64,000 nucleotides of DNA from Gossypium raimondii (taxonomy: Eukaryota; Streptophyta; Magnoliopsida; Malvales; Malvaceae): NCBI RefSeq assembly GCF_025698545.1, contig NC_068566.1, positions 47,347,192-47,411,191 of the forward strand. Direction: 5' to 3'. Shown one piece after another: positions 10,980-21,945 of this stretch. The notes under the pieces were generated by a model that saw only the letters and a list, made by a program, of their open reading frames with translations, ran no database searches and was not told the origin of the DNA. Numbering within the stretch: the first letter of the stretch is position 1; every line of letters starts with the position of its first letter. The translations under genes and the position numbers were made by a program.

Positions 10980-11300
10980 AGGGGTGATGTCAGTTTGATT
11001 CGGTCAAATTTTTCGAATCATATATCACAATTCGGTTCAGTTCGGCTCGATTTGGTTCTTGATTTTTTCATATTAATTTTTTGTTTTGGATTTTTAGACT
11101 TATTTTGACAGAAGATATTTTAATTTATGATTTTTAAATATTATATCACAAAATTTCAAAATATTATTTTCATAATTATTTCTATTTTTAATTATTTTCA
11201 CTACTTTAAATATAAAATATTTATTTTTATATCATAAAAATAGAAATTTAGTTTAATTTACCGTTTGAGTCCAAATCAGTTTACGATTTTTTTTAAACCC
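10980..11300. repeat. Degenerate TTCGGTTC-rich dispersed repeat
   Basis: The stretch begins with a GGGGTGATGTCAGTTTGATTCGG-like phrase shortened here to 'gatgtcagtttgattcgg' and continues with TTCGGTTCAG and TCGATTTGGTT, followed by AT-rich sequence ending in a complementary phrase (agtccaaatcag). It resembles the degenerate stretch at 13080-13675, which has related phrases on the other strand. It is probably a decayed MITE. Confidence 0.35.
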
Positions 11301-12386
11301 TATAATTATGTAATTTGTTGGTGGGGGAAAGCATTCCACGTGACCCATCACTTTCATGCCCAAAAATTGGTTATAATTTGAGTTTTTAGGCCCACACTAT
11401 ACAACAAATCGTACATTTTATTTCATTTATCGTATAAAAATTTCATGCATTCATATCTATTGCTTTTATGTTCTCCCATCATATGCTTTTGCACCCACTA
11501 AGAAACAGGACCTTCACCTTTAGTGCTCTTTTTTTAACCAATTACCTCCCACAATTCAAAAGAGGGACCCCAAAAGGCAACTTTAGCCCCTTTCTTTCAC
11601 AAAAAGTTGAACTAATATTCATCTATCATAGTCATTCACACAAGGTCACCTAACCTTTTTTCCCACCCAATTTTCATTGGCATCACACATTCACCAACAC
11701 CACCAATTGCACCCATTGTTCAATTCTTTTTTCTATCTACCCCCCATGCTCCTCTTCCTTTTAGCAATCAATTGAACTCATTTTTCATCTCTTCTATCTA
11801 CCTCATTCTATTCTCATTTTTAGCAAAGACCGAAAGACAATTATGATTTTTTTTCTAAGATATTGTAGCTTCAATTGAACAAAAACCCGAAAGGTAATAA
11901 GGGTTCTTTTTTAAAAATTATAATAGTTTCAATAGAATTCACAATTAATAATATTAAAGATCCCATGACCTCAAGCTTCGTTAACCAAATATGTCATATT
12001 TGGTATACTATTGATGAATTTTCAATGAAATTATAAATTTAACTCTATTTACTTCGTTATTATTATAATTGTAAAAAGACATCAATTTAAAATTTACTTA
12101 AACATATTTCTCATTTGATAATATATAGTAAAAGGGATGGATATTAAAAAACATTAAGAAATAATTAACACTAATTATTAGAGTACGAACAAAAACAAGA
12201 ATCATAAACTCTCTCTTTATTCAATCATGCAAGTCAAAATGCTACCAAAGAGCTGAAAATCCAATTTAAAAAAAAAAACTAATAATGAACCACTAGAGAG
12301 AGAAAATTAGACACTAAAAAAATTTAATACACAAAATAAATAGCGTAATCTAAAGATTTAAAATTTATAGAGAACATTGATGTGAC
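11301..12386. other. Intergenic stretch downstream of the AGP gene
   Basis: From 11460 to 11820 it is pyrimidine-rich with many short C-runs, but has no convincing exon. From 11820 it is AT-rich. The last 200 bases should contain the 3' untranslated region of the arabinogalactan gene, which lies on the minus strand. No other feature is seen. Confidence 0.4.
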
Positions 12387-12818
12387 CTAAACAAAGAGTG
12401 CCACAGCTCCAAGTAAACCAAACAAAGACATAGTATATCCACGTGTAGAAACAGCAAAGCTTGGTGTAGACTTAACCGGAGTCATAGCCGGCGCGTTGTC
12501 GGCGGAGGGACCAGACGGAGAAGGACCCATTGGTGGCGGTGCTGAACTCATTGATGGGGTTGGTGTAGGAGCCATTGGTGAAGGAGGTGATGAGCTCATT
12601 GATGGGGTTGGTGCCATTGATGGGCTTGGGGTAGTTGGAACCACGGTGGGGGAGGGTGAAGAAGTTGGAGTCATAGCTGGTGTCATAGTGGTGGTGGGTG
12701 GTGGAGCTCCGCCGCTTGACGGTGGCATTGTGGGTGATGCCGATGGGATCTGAGATGCTGAATTTGATATTAAAGCAATCATTAAAGTTAAAGCAAATGT
12801 AAAGTGAAATTGAGCCAT
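12387..12818 (-). CDS. Classical arabinogalactan protein, GPI-anchored
   Basis: A single-exon gene for 143 residues. Residues 1-22 are a signal peptide (hydrophobic FALTLMIALI, then SASQ). Residues 23-115 are rich in Pro, Ser, Thr and Ala with repeated motifs such as SPSP, MAPTP, SSAPPP and MGPSPSG. These are the sites for prolyl hydroxylation and type II arabinogalactan addition in the classical AGP family. The C-terminus is a short hydrophobic tail (FGLLGAVALFV) preceded by small residues, the signal for GPI attachment. Such proteins sit on the outer face of the plasma membrane and in the wall, with roles in cell expansion and signalling. The Met and Ser content (SMSS, PTPSM) is high for the family. 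The opposite strand is also open through this region because of the codon bias, but that reading is a shadow. A TATA box lies about 75 bases upstream. Confidence 0.9.
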   Translation of the reverse strand: MAQFHFTFALTLMIALISNSASQIPSASPTMPPSSGGAPPPTTTMTPAMTPTSSPSPTVVPTTPSPSMAPTPSMSSSPPSPMAPTPTPSMSSAPPPMGPSPSGPSADNAPAMTPVKSTPSFAVSTRGYTMSLFGLLGAVALFV

Positions 12819-12891
12819 TGGATGAGAGAGCTATGATAATGAAAATTTGGAGTGAGGAATAATAAATTGGAAGAGATAGCGAAGAGGTTTG

Positions 12892-12899
12892 ATATATAG
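12892..12899 (-). promoter_or_regulatory. Probable TATA box of the AGP gene
   Basis: The minus strand reads CTATATATC here, about 75 bases before the ATG at 12818. The spacing leaves a 5' leader of about 40 bases, usual for a short plant gene. Confidence 0.6.
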
Positions 12900-12999
12900 A
12901 GGCCATTGAAGAATCGTTTTGAAAGAGATGAAGTATACGGACATTTCATGCTACTGGATACATTAGCTGCTACGTGTCCTAAAGGAATTTTTGTTTTTT

Positions 13000-14481
13000 G
13001 GGTGGTGTTGGTGGAGGTGCACTTGCGGTGAGCCCAGGCATCTAATTTGTTGCATATTTTATTTATTTTTTTATTTTATCCAATTTTAACTTAAATTATT
13101 TTCGAAAAATATGAATTGTTTAAATTATAAAATTTTCACTAAATATTAAAAAATTTAAAAATATATACCTTGATTATAAAAAAATTTAAAAAATTTTAAA
13201 TATAAATTTAAAAGAAAGTCAATGATGAAAATAAATTAAAACATAATCGAAAAGTCTAAAATCAATTCAAATCGAGATGTGTAGATAATTTATAGAATGT
13301 AACTAAAAATTATGATTATCCAAAATTAAATTAAATTTTATTTTATTTAAATTATAATCAATATTATTTTATATATAAAACTAAATATTTTTTATTAAAA
13401 TAGTGAAATAAGTTAAAAATTCTATATAAAAATACTTTTTAAAGTACCCTATAAAAGTTATTGATTATTTTTATTTACTTGAAAATTTATTGTTTTAAAA
13501 ATATTTATGTTTTTTTTATATTCAACCAAATAATATTGAAAATCTATAAAACCAAACTCTTTTTGCCAATTAAGTCTAAAAATTTAAAACAAAAATTAAT
13601 ATAAAAAATTGAAAACCAAATTGAACTGAATTTTGATAGATGGTTCAAAAATCTAACCGAACCGAATGGAGATCACCGCTACTTAAGATAAAAGATGGAA
13701 GAGAATTTTTTCCTTTTAATTTTTTGTTAATTTTTTCTCAATAAATAAGATTATTTTTTTAGAATTACAACTTATTATATCTACCATATCAATCAAAATT
13801 GATAATCATAAGAAGTGAAATGATAATTTAACGCAAAAGCTAATTAAACTCAAATTAACTAATTAATTAACTCTACATATTTTTCATATTGTGAAATTCG
13901 AAATTTGATACTCAAAATTCTAAAACTTCAATTTTATAAGGATAGCTGAGATTAATGATCTTTGAATCAGATCGAATCGATCAATCAGACTAGTTAAATT
14001 GAGAACAATCAAGATATAAGTTCGAAAAATGAGATTAAATCGGTATTGACCGATTGATCCGAATCTTTTATTTAAACTTATCAAATTAATTAGACCGAAA
14101 CCTAATCTATTCAATGAAATATTATATTCTAAAAACATGGAGAGCTGATAGTGAAATTGTTTATTCCAAGATGTGGAAGCCATCAAGTGGGTTTTACTTT
14201 TATAGAGTATAATTTATAATGAAATTGTGAACTTAAAGTTGGAATTTAATTTGACATGAGAATATTTGCTTGGTTTTTATTTTTAGTTTTTAAAAAAGAA
14301 AAGCCTTGTAAGATACAAGTGTCTTCCATTTAAAGCATGGATGCTTAAAACCAATCACGGAAAGCATCTACACTTTCTAAAACTATTGTGCAATAGGGGA
14401 CTACTTCATCACAAACACCTCCACAATGAATAGTTGAGAAATGGTGGCTTCCACTGTACCAAATCGGTTAGCCGAATCGAT
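13000..14481. other. AT-rich intergenic stretch upstream of AGP
   Basis: 13000-13060 is GT-rich. 13080-13675 is a degenerate AT-rich repeat ending in 'aaccgaaccgaatgg', related to the stretch near 10980. 13920-14180 has GATCGAATCGATCAATC phrases of the same kind. I see no gene; the short open frames here have repeat composition. Confidence 0.4.
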
Positions 14482-14484
14482 TAA

Positions 14485-14623
14485 GGGTGAGTTTGGATGG
14501 GCAGTGCGTTTACCTACGGTTAGTGTAAAAACAGCGGTAGCGGTGAGATTAGATACTGTAGCGTGAGATAAAAAGTAAGCTAAACGCACCACACCGCACC
14601 CAATTGCCCATCCAAACCCACCC
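14485..14623. mobile_element. Tourist-like MITE (PIF/Harbinger type) with TAA duplication
   Basis: A 139-base element with terminal inverted repeats GGGTGAGTTTGGATGGGC and GCCCATCCAAACCCACCC, flanked by TAA at 14482-14484 and 14624-14626. A 3-base TWA target duplication with GGG..TTTGG ends is the pattern of Tourist-like MITEs mobilised by PIF/Harbinger transposases. Interior phrases (GCGGTTAG... AACAGCGGT, GTGAGATTAGATACTGTAGC) recur in the copies at 34881 and 56034. Confidence 0.85.
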
Positions 14624-14626
14624 TAA

Positions 14627-15764
14627 GTCAAGCATGCAAGGTATTAATTTAGAAAAAAAATATTAAGTTAATTGATCCAAAAACTAATATGGATTGATTG
14701 AATCGTATTTTTTTTTATTTTTTTCATTCTGATTTTATAAAGACATATGACAACATCCTAAATTCGCTTGTAGAATTTTTTTTTATTCTGATGACAATGT
14801 ATAGAATAATTAGCTTATTTATATTATCTATTGTAAAAAGTTATGTATCATGAATAAAATATAAATACATTAATAAAAAAAAACAAGTGAAATAGTGCGA
14901 AACAAATATAACCAACATATATAAAAATAGATGATTTTTTTAACGACTCATACAAATATGGGACGAAAATGAATAAAGTAAGATCTCGACCCATCTCACT
15001 CCATTGACATTTTTATTTACTTTTAAGTGGGGGTGATAATGGCATATAGTTAAATATGGTGGGGCATTAAAGCAAATTAGGAACACACCAAGCCAACCAG
15101 AAAATGAAGGGCCAGGGAGGGACCAATTATGTCCACAGTGTGTGTGCGTATTCATGATTTTGTCCCACACAACCAAAAGTTTTGACTGCTCAGTTATTTC
15201 ACAAGAATCTAAATGAGAAAGACCACGAGTGTACTACATGAAATGGTTTAAATAGTATTTATTATTATATTTAAAATGTATATTTTATGTATAATACTAT
15301 CAAATTATTTAAATTATTTTATTTTTTTACTTTCTAACATTATGTTTAAAATGAATATTTTAATTTTTTACTGTAATTTTTGACCACAATGTCAAATTAA
15401 CCCTTAAGCACTTTGCATTAAAATGTTTTGTGGTCAATACTAATAATTGTTGAGTGCACTCTTAAGAGGAGAATTTGGATTTGAATCTTAAAGATGAGTG
15501 ACATTGTTAGGAGGGGCAGTTAAAACTCTCCAAATGAATTAGTGTTCATAAGCTATAAAACGAATATGAAAAATACATTTTTTAAATCGAAACTAGAATC
15601 AATAACAATTAAGGTAATTTAAAAACTAAATAAAATAAAAAAACTTAATGTTTCCAACAACAACCTAACTTTCTAGTTTTAATAGTGAAAAGACAAGAAT
15701 TTTTTTTTTTAAATTTAGGAGTATTTAAATAGGAAATAACTTAAATATCATCCTAAGAGTTTGA
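14627..15764. other. Intergenic stretch without a visible gene
   Basis: AT-rich sequence with short homopolymers. The segment 15000-15200 is less AT-rich (agccaaccagaaaatgaagg) but contains no exon I can support. No repeat structure stands out. Confidence 0.4.
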
Positions 15765-16925
15765 CAGCATGTTTGGTTTATATGCATGGCAATGTTGCCA
15801 TTGATGTCATATTCCACGTGACCCCTTCATTTAGAGGTTTGGTTATTGGTAATGCTATTTAGTATAACAATTGATTACAATTTGATGATAATGTGATACG
15901 ATAAAGACAAGGTATATAAAAGAGAGTGGTGGTTGTCATGGAGACGGATTCATTCAGTCAAGGCAGAGAACCAAAGGTTATAAGAGACGGGGAGAGTACT
16001 AAGGTTGAGAGTTGGAGGTAAGTTAACAGAGTATAGGCTTGATTTTTTTAAAAAGTCGATCCTCTCCTTATTGTTCTTAGAGGTATTTATAGATGGGGCC
16101 CCATGTAAGGTGATACTAATGTGTTGGACTTGCTAGCTAACCATCATTATGGAATGCGTGAGGCATATGTCTTTGAAGAGACAGGGATGTTTGTAATGGG
16201 ACAGATCTTGTTATTCATTCTGGCTTGATGGTACGGAATGGTTAAACTCACGTGGTGTTTGGTATCCAATGACCTCACATTCCTTATGGAAGCCTGAAGA
16301 TATAGATACCAAATGGCTTGTGCTTGTTCAGATGGTTGTGTTAGAAGATAAGACTTATGGATGACTTCCCAATTCGCTTTTAGTTGACTTGCCACTCAAG
16401 TATCCTTCCAGCTTGTCACGTGTCCTTATACGGATGAGCATAACACAACTAAATTAAACAAAAAAAAAAAGAGGATGAATAGTTATTCAAGGCATCACCA
16501 ACTATTAACAATTCTGCACTTCCAAGAATACAACAACAACAACAAAATTCATGTTTTACTCAACAAAGGCATCCACATTTCTTTTTTCTTATTTTCTATC
16601 TCCTCTAATCTTATGTTCTCAAAATCTTTTATTTTAAAATATTTTTATTTATTATGAAATATTATTTATTTAATTTTTATAATATGTATTGAATAATATA
16701 ATTAAAATACTATTAATAAAATTTAAGGGTAAATTTGTCATCTTAAACATATTCCTCAAGTATTTGTATCAATAGTTTTACCAACCAAACAATGTAATAT
16801 TGCTCCTTATTTATTACATCCCAAGTCTAACTAGCTGAACTATGTAATACCTATACATCTCTATTTCATTTTCATCGAATACATATTACATTCCAGTAAA
16901 CCAAATATGTTTTTGTTTATAAGAT
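15765..16925. mobile_element. Possible composite TIR element
   Basis: The left end has CATGTTTGGTTTATATGCATGG and the right end, reverse complemented, has CATATTTGGTTTACTGGAATG. These pair as imperfect inverted repeats about 1.15 kb apart. Inside, 15920-16440 is a less AT-rich block with transposon-like composition and a minus-strand open frame (16147-16395) that I do not recognise. The element may be a MITE carrying an inserted fragment. Low confidence. Confidence 0.3.
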
Positions 16926-17719
16926 CAGATTTTATTGACTTTTAACTATCAAGGAGATCTCAAACTTAGCCATTATGAAAATTATTGAAGACTCCCTTAT
17001 ATGGCTATTTATGGAAAATGTGGTTGTAATTGGTTGTAACTTACCAAGCTAAATGACTTGTATTAGATTAGCATGTAGAGTAACAAAACACTTTTATTGT
17101 TCAAATAGGAACTATTATTTTGAGTGCACAAATTGTAAGTAAACACAAGTGAGTCATTTGGTTTACACCTAAGCTTTCAAAGGGAATGTCTTAAAGGAGA
17201 GTGATCTAGTTTAGAGTATGGGTGTGAGGTTGCTACTTCGTGAGTAAGTAAGACTCGAATCATATCTTGTACTTGCTGAAGTATAATAGATTGTCTCTCT
17301 AGGTAAGGTTTTGCATACATTGTTGAACTGAATAAACAAGTTTTGGTGCCCATCTCTATTTTCATCTACAGTAGTCACTTAATCCATTTGCAATATGCAA
17401 TATATCTGGGTGTATATCTACCTAAAAAAAGTCAACTGACCTTCGAATACTATCATGAGATGCATCACCACAGTCTCCTATGTTGTTTGAAGAAATGTGA
17501 TCATTATTATCTTTTCCTTGCTTGAGAGTGAGCTTCGACAAAAAGACCTTTTATCACTACATATTCTTGATTTGTACGGTAAAACTCTCAACTATACTCC
17601 ACAGTGCCTAAATAGATGGCTCAATCCGAGGGGTTAGAGCTAGTCAAAATAGGCCTAGAGTTAATCATCTATTCTTTTCTTTTTTAAAAAAGTAGAAAAG
17701 GTGAGTGTTATAAATTTAT
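16926..17719. other. Intergenic stretch without a visible gene
   Basis: Mixed-composition sequence, including a block at 17150-17350 with retrotransposon-like character. Its two short open frames (17177-17365 minus, 17343-17525 plus) have no recognisable domain. Confidence 0.35.
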
Positions 17720-17728
17720 GAACATAGC

Positions 17729-17938
17729 TTGGGTCAAAAGGTGAAATTAAACAAGTCTATGATATTTTCTAGTTCAAATACATTTAGCAAGCAAAAGAAG
17801 CATATTTTATCCATTTCAGGGGTTCGAGAGGAGATAAATTTAAATAAATATTTGGGTTTTTCGTTGATCATGAGTAAATACATATTGATGACCTTTCAAT
17901 TTATGCTCGACATTATTAAGAAGAGTATCCATAATTAA
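17729..17938 (+). pseudogene. Non-LTR retrotransposon (LINE) reverse transcriptase fragment
   Basis: The reading LNKSMIFSSSNTFSKQ, then LSISGVREEINLNKYLGFSL, then a helix ending in DIIKKSIHN matches the part of plant LINE polyproteins after the RT active site. There, 'G..VN..KS...FS.N', 'YLG.P' and 'F..I.DRI...I..W' are the conserved points. The Pro of YLGLP is Phe-Ser here and flanking parts are missing. The fragment is only about 70 codons, begins at a TTG-like non-start context and is surrounded by AT-rich sequence, so it is a relic. Confidence 0.6.
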
Positions 17939-18400
17939 TTGTATGAGTAGATTTTTTTTCTAAAATCCATTATGCAATCTTACCAAAATATGCTATGAGT
18001 TGCTTATAACTCTAAGACTAATGCTATTGTGTTTACAATTAGACAATTATAATTAAAAAATATTATAATTAATTTGAATTTAACAAAATAAATTTAATAG
18101 TTAGAATTAAATTTTAAAATATGAAAGGTAAATAAATTAAATTTTTAAAAATAAAAATATAAAGACTAAATTTTAAAATTACAAAAATAGAGGGACCTAT
18201 AATATATTCTAATCAAATAATTTTTTTCCTTATCAAATTAAAGAAAGGAAAAAGAACACTAATTTTTCTTTGTTTCTTTTTGATAAAAAATTTCTTTTTT
18301 CTTGTTTTGAAAGAAAAAGATTATTATTTTTCTTATATTATTCATTAAAAAAAAGTTGGATATAGCAACTTAGAAAATCAACCCGGGTCAACCCGACCCG
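17939..18400. other. Promoter-side stretch of the bL19c gene
   Basis: Very AT-rich to 18360 with A/T homopolymers. From 18370 it becomes mixed, with repeated cccg phrases (aacccgggtcaacccgaccc), then leader sequence before the ATG at 18514. No clear TATA box is seen. Confidence 0.4.
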
Positions 18401-18513
18401 ACCGGTTACAGAACTCTATCTAATGTGTAATGTTCCAAACCCAGTCACTCTCGAAAAAACAGATAAGGCATACGGTGTCTATCGCAACCGAGAAGACTCC
18501 GTAGTTATACACC

Positions 18514-20908
18514 ATGGCCTCCCAAGTTCTTCCTCAGGTAAAACCCTTAGCCCCCCCCCCCCCCAATCTTCTTTTTTTTCCCCATTACTACCTTATTTTT
18601 ACATAATTACATTCAATTTCGATTTATACTTATATAGGCACTGCATATGATTCCAAGAAACCAAGTACAGCCATTTAACCCAGTGAAGAATCGTGGGTTC
18701 TCTGCATTTCTGTCTCGTGGCCCTTCTCCATTAACTACTTCCAAGGTTTCGGTTTCTGGGTTTCATTCAAAAGTCCCTGTTGGGTCGAGTTTCAGTTGTT
18801 TTGCTCGAAGGGGTTTCGTTGTGAGGGCAGAATCTAACCCTGAAGGTGAAGGTGAAGCTGAAAGAAATGAAAATGGTGTTGAAGAACCCGAAACGAAAGC
18901 TGAAGCTGAAGTTGAAGGTGAAGGTGAAGGTGAAGGAGAAGATGAGGCTGAAGAAGAAAAACCCAAGGAGCCTAGAAAACCAAGGATTAAGCTTGGTGAT
19001 ATTATGGGGGTAATTTGATTAAATCTTTTACTTCTTTATGTTGGTAATGTTATTTATTTACTCACTTATATAGGAATTGAGAACTGTTGATTTGAACTCG
19101 GGGAGGTTAGCTCAAGTTTTAACATGCTCCCATCAATGACTAATAAGCCATAGGCCATGAATGAATCGTGTTAGACCTTGCGCAAACTCTTCAATTTGCG
19201 TATGTTTTTGCTTGCGTAGGTACTTTGAATCGTTCTCACTTTGCAAACCTGCTAAGGCTTTCAGTAGATAGAGAGACAAAACCCCGACATGTGATAATAT
19301 CAGACTTGTTGAGTTTGGGAATTGAGGAAGTTGAATAATTTACTAAATAGAGGACCTTTTCACCCAGTTTTTATTAGATGGTTGAGTCATTTGATGACAG
19401 AGCTTGACTTTATTAAAGAGAGGACCTTTCATCCAATTGTTATTAGATGGTTGAGTCATTTGATGAAAGAGCTTAACTTTACTAAAGATAGGATCTTTCA
19501 CCTGATGTACCCCTCGGCTTGTGAACTCGGGCTTTTGGTAGAGTCGAGGTTAGCTCAAGTTGTAACATGCTCCCGTGAACTCTTCAATTTGCACATGTTT
19601 CTGTCTGCTCAGGCACTCCGAGTCGCTCTGACTCCATGAACCTGCTAAGGCTTTCGGTAGAGTAGATAGACGAAACCCCGGCAAGGGATAATACCAAACT
19701 TGTTGAGGGTCTAACCCATGGGAGTCGAGGAAGTTGAATAATTTACTAAAGGGAGGACCTTTTCACCGAATTGCTATTAGATGGTTGAGCCATTTGATGA
19801 AAGAGCTTAACTTTACTAAAGAGAGGACCTTTCATCCAATTGGTTGATGTACCCCTTGGCCTATGAACTCGGTCTTTTGGTGGAGTCGAGGTTAACTCAA
19901 TTTGTTTCATGCTCCTAGGAACTCTTCAATTTGTGTATGTTTTTGTCTGTTCAGGCACTCCGAGTGTCTGTCACTTTGTGAACCTGTTAAGGTTCTCGCC
20001 AGAGTAGAGAGACAAAACCCAAACAAGGGATAATATCGGACTTGTTGAGCCTTGACAAAAAGAAAATTAAAATTTTGGCATTGCGTTTTGGTTTTTTCTT
20101 TTTGAGTTGGTTTGGGAATTGAGGAAGCTGAATAATTTACTAAAGAGAGGACCTTTTCACCCATTTGTTATTAAACGGTTGAGTCATTTCATGAAAGAGC
20201 TATCTTTGTTAAACTGGTTTTTTAGCATCTCTTTTGAGCATTTTAATTGTCTGTTTAATTTGATAAACATAATTGCTTGTTTTTGTGAGTAGATATTGAA
20301 TAAAAGAGCAATTGAAGCATCAGATAAGGAAAGGCCAACTCCGGACCTTAGGACCGGTGATATCGTAGAGATCAAATTGGTAAATTCAAGTTTCTCATTA
20401 TTCATACTGAATTCCTTTTTATTGTTAGTCTTATGTTTTTCCTTTGTTTGGTCGATTTATAGGAAGTTCCAGAAAATAGACGTAGGCTTTCTGTGTACAA
20501 AGGTATAGTCATATCAAAACAAAATGCCGGTATCCACACCACCATTCGAATTCGGAGAATCATTGCTGGCATTGGAGTTGAGATTGTATTCCCTGTGTAA
20601 GTATTTCTTTCATATCACTATGCATAATCGCAACAATAACCGTAAGACCATTTCCTTTGTTTAGTTCGAGCATACTACTGGTTCAATTGTTACACCTAAT
20701 TAACATGTCATCTCGATGATTGACCTTTTATGTTTTAGAACATGTGGAATCTTTGTTTTCGAACTATGTTCTATCGATTTTTTTAATTTGTTATCGTAGT
20801 TACTCGCCGAACATAAAGGAAATTAAAGTAGTCAAACACCGGAAAGTCCGGAGGGCGAGGCTGTATTATCTAAGAGATAAGCTTCCAAGGTTGTCGACTT
20901 TCAAATGA
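18514..20908 (+). CDS. PRPL19: Plastid large-subunit ribosomal protein bL19c
   Basis: Five exons in consistent phase: 18514-18537, 18638-19009, 20293-20379, 20463-20596, 20800-20908; the product is about 241 residues. Residues 1 to about 65 are a transit peptide, rich in Ser, Arg and Phe and poor in acids. Residues 70-120 are an unusual acidic Glu-Gly-Ala block (repeats of GEGEGE and EAEVE). The bL19 domain follows: [66 protein letters not shown], and the basic C-terminus [14 protein letters not shown]. bL19 sits at the 30S-50S interface of the bacterial-type ribosome. Exon 1 encodes only eight residues (MASQVLPQ), so the ATG at 18514 depends on the short exon. An in-frame Met at 18647 lies inside exon 2 and could be an alternative start, but it would shorten the transit peptide. 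Confidence 0.92.
18551..18564 (+). repeat. Poly-C tract in intron 1 of bL19c
   Basis: A run of 14 C lies 13 bases after the first splice donor, followed by a T-rich tract. Such runs are length-variable. No function is implied. Confidence 0.9.
19093..20195 (+). repeat. Three-copy direct repeat in intron 2 of bL19c
   Basis: Units begin near 19093, 19522 and 19866 and are about 430, 345 and 330 bases long. Each carries the same chain of phrases: GAACTCGG...GGTTAGCTCAA, CTCTTCAATTTG, a TTTTTG(C/T)CTG stretch, GAACCTG(C/T)TAAGG, GAGACAAAACCC, TATCGGACTTGTTGAG, GAGGAAG(C/T)TGAATAATTTAC, GAGGACCTTTTCACCC and GGTTGAGTCATTTGATG. Unit 1 contains an inner duplication of about 65 bases (the AGAGGACCTTT...GATG piece repeated). 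The repeat fills nearly the whole intron (19010-20292). It is not coding in any frame I recognise. Confidence 0.85.
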
Positions 20909-21543
20909 AAGACACTGCCGATGCCATCATCACTTGGGTTCTTCTTCCCCAAAAATTCCAACACCAGTTTCTTAGTTGCGTACATGTTGTAAGAGCTTTA
21001 ATTTCTATGATCCGCCCCCGCCCCCTTTTTTCCCCTTTTGTTGTAAAATTTGTTGTTTTGATTTGGGAAAAAAAACAACTGAATTCAAATATTCAATGCT
21101 TTGCTTAATTCATTTCAATCTGCTACTTTGACGATTCAATTTTTTAGCCTTCAAATATTGCTAGTGATCCCATGGCAAAACTTCATGTGGGTTAAAATAA
21201 AAATGTTATGCAGTTCCTACGTCTATTGATTTCAGAATCGGATCAGATTGGTTGGAGCAAGATTGGTTGAATTGACAGTTGGACCATTGATTGGTTTTGA
21301 AAGCCTTTTGCCTAGAGGGTCAACAAGTCCCATATATATAAGTATTTTTGACGTAAACCCATCAAAATAGCCTTGAAAACAAGGTTATAAATATGCTAAT
21401 AAAATGTAGCATAAATCAGATATTTGTTATTTTATTAGACCGATTTTCATAAATGAGTCAACACAGGTTCACTTAATCAATTAAATCATCTTTAATAAGT
21501 TATAGATTTGGAACAATTACAAAACAAAATTAAATATAAGGAG
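20909..21543. other. 3' region of bL19c and spacer to the chromovirus
   Basis: The first 200 bases would hold the 3' untranslated region of bL19c, including a C-rich run near 21010-21030. The rest is AT-rich intergenic sequence. No gene is seen. Confidence 0.4.
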
Positions 21544-21548
21544 GTAGC

Positions 21549-21945
21549 TATTATATGCAGAAGAAATTGCAAATTCTCAAACAACAGTTCTGAAGATTAA
21601 AGTTGAATAGATTTGATATTTAGCGCAGGGAACGTACAAGTTCTTAAGAAAATGGGAAAGAAACGCAAGGAAAAAGAGGTTGAGATGAGAGAGAGAATAA
21701 CAATTTCATAACAGAAAAACCATAATCCTTCATTCTCTGCCCATGCAATTATTTGTAGAAAATCTTCCTCCGAGTGTGTACACCAATATTCTCTGTTTGC
21801 TCATCATTAGTCCACGTGTCATACTGCTATGAAGTCATTATATTTCTTAGGCAAGTGCCTCATGCGTGAGCTTCTTCTCACCCTTTGGATCTTTTGGGCT
21901 GCACATTCCCTAGCAGATCCTTCAGCAATATGTGGGTCCATAACA
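21549..21945 (-). repeat. 3' LTR of the chromovirus
   Basis: Differs from the other LTR at CATAACAG versus CGTAACAG and at GTGTACACC versus GTGTGCACC. The coding frame of the polyprotein enters this LTR and stops at 21819, so the LTR encodes the last about 42 residues (a basic tail with RRSSRMRHLPKKYN). Confidence 0.9.

Noticed and set aside
12496..12753. An open frame on the plus strand opposite the AGP gene, rich in Gly and Val
   Set aside because: It is the mirror of the Pro/Ser/Thr-rich codons of the AGP gene and has no start context or domain.
16147..16395. 82-codon minus-strand frame as a possible small gene
   Set aside because: No recognisable domain, no promoter, and it lies in a repeat-like block.
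19322..19639. 105-codon open frame in intron 2 of bL19c
   Set aside because: It is formed by the intronic direct repeats ([12 protein letters not shown] twice); there is no start context or known domain.
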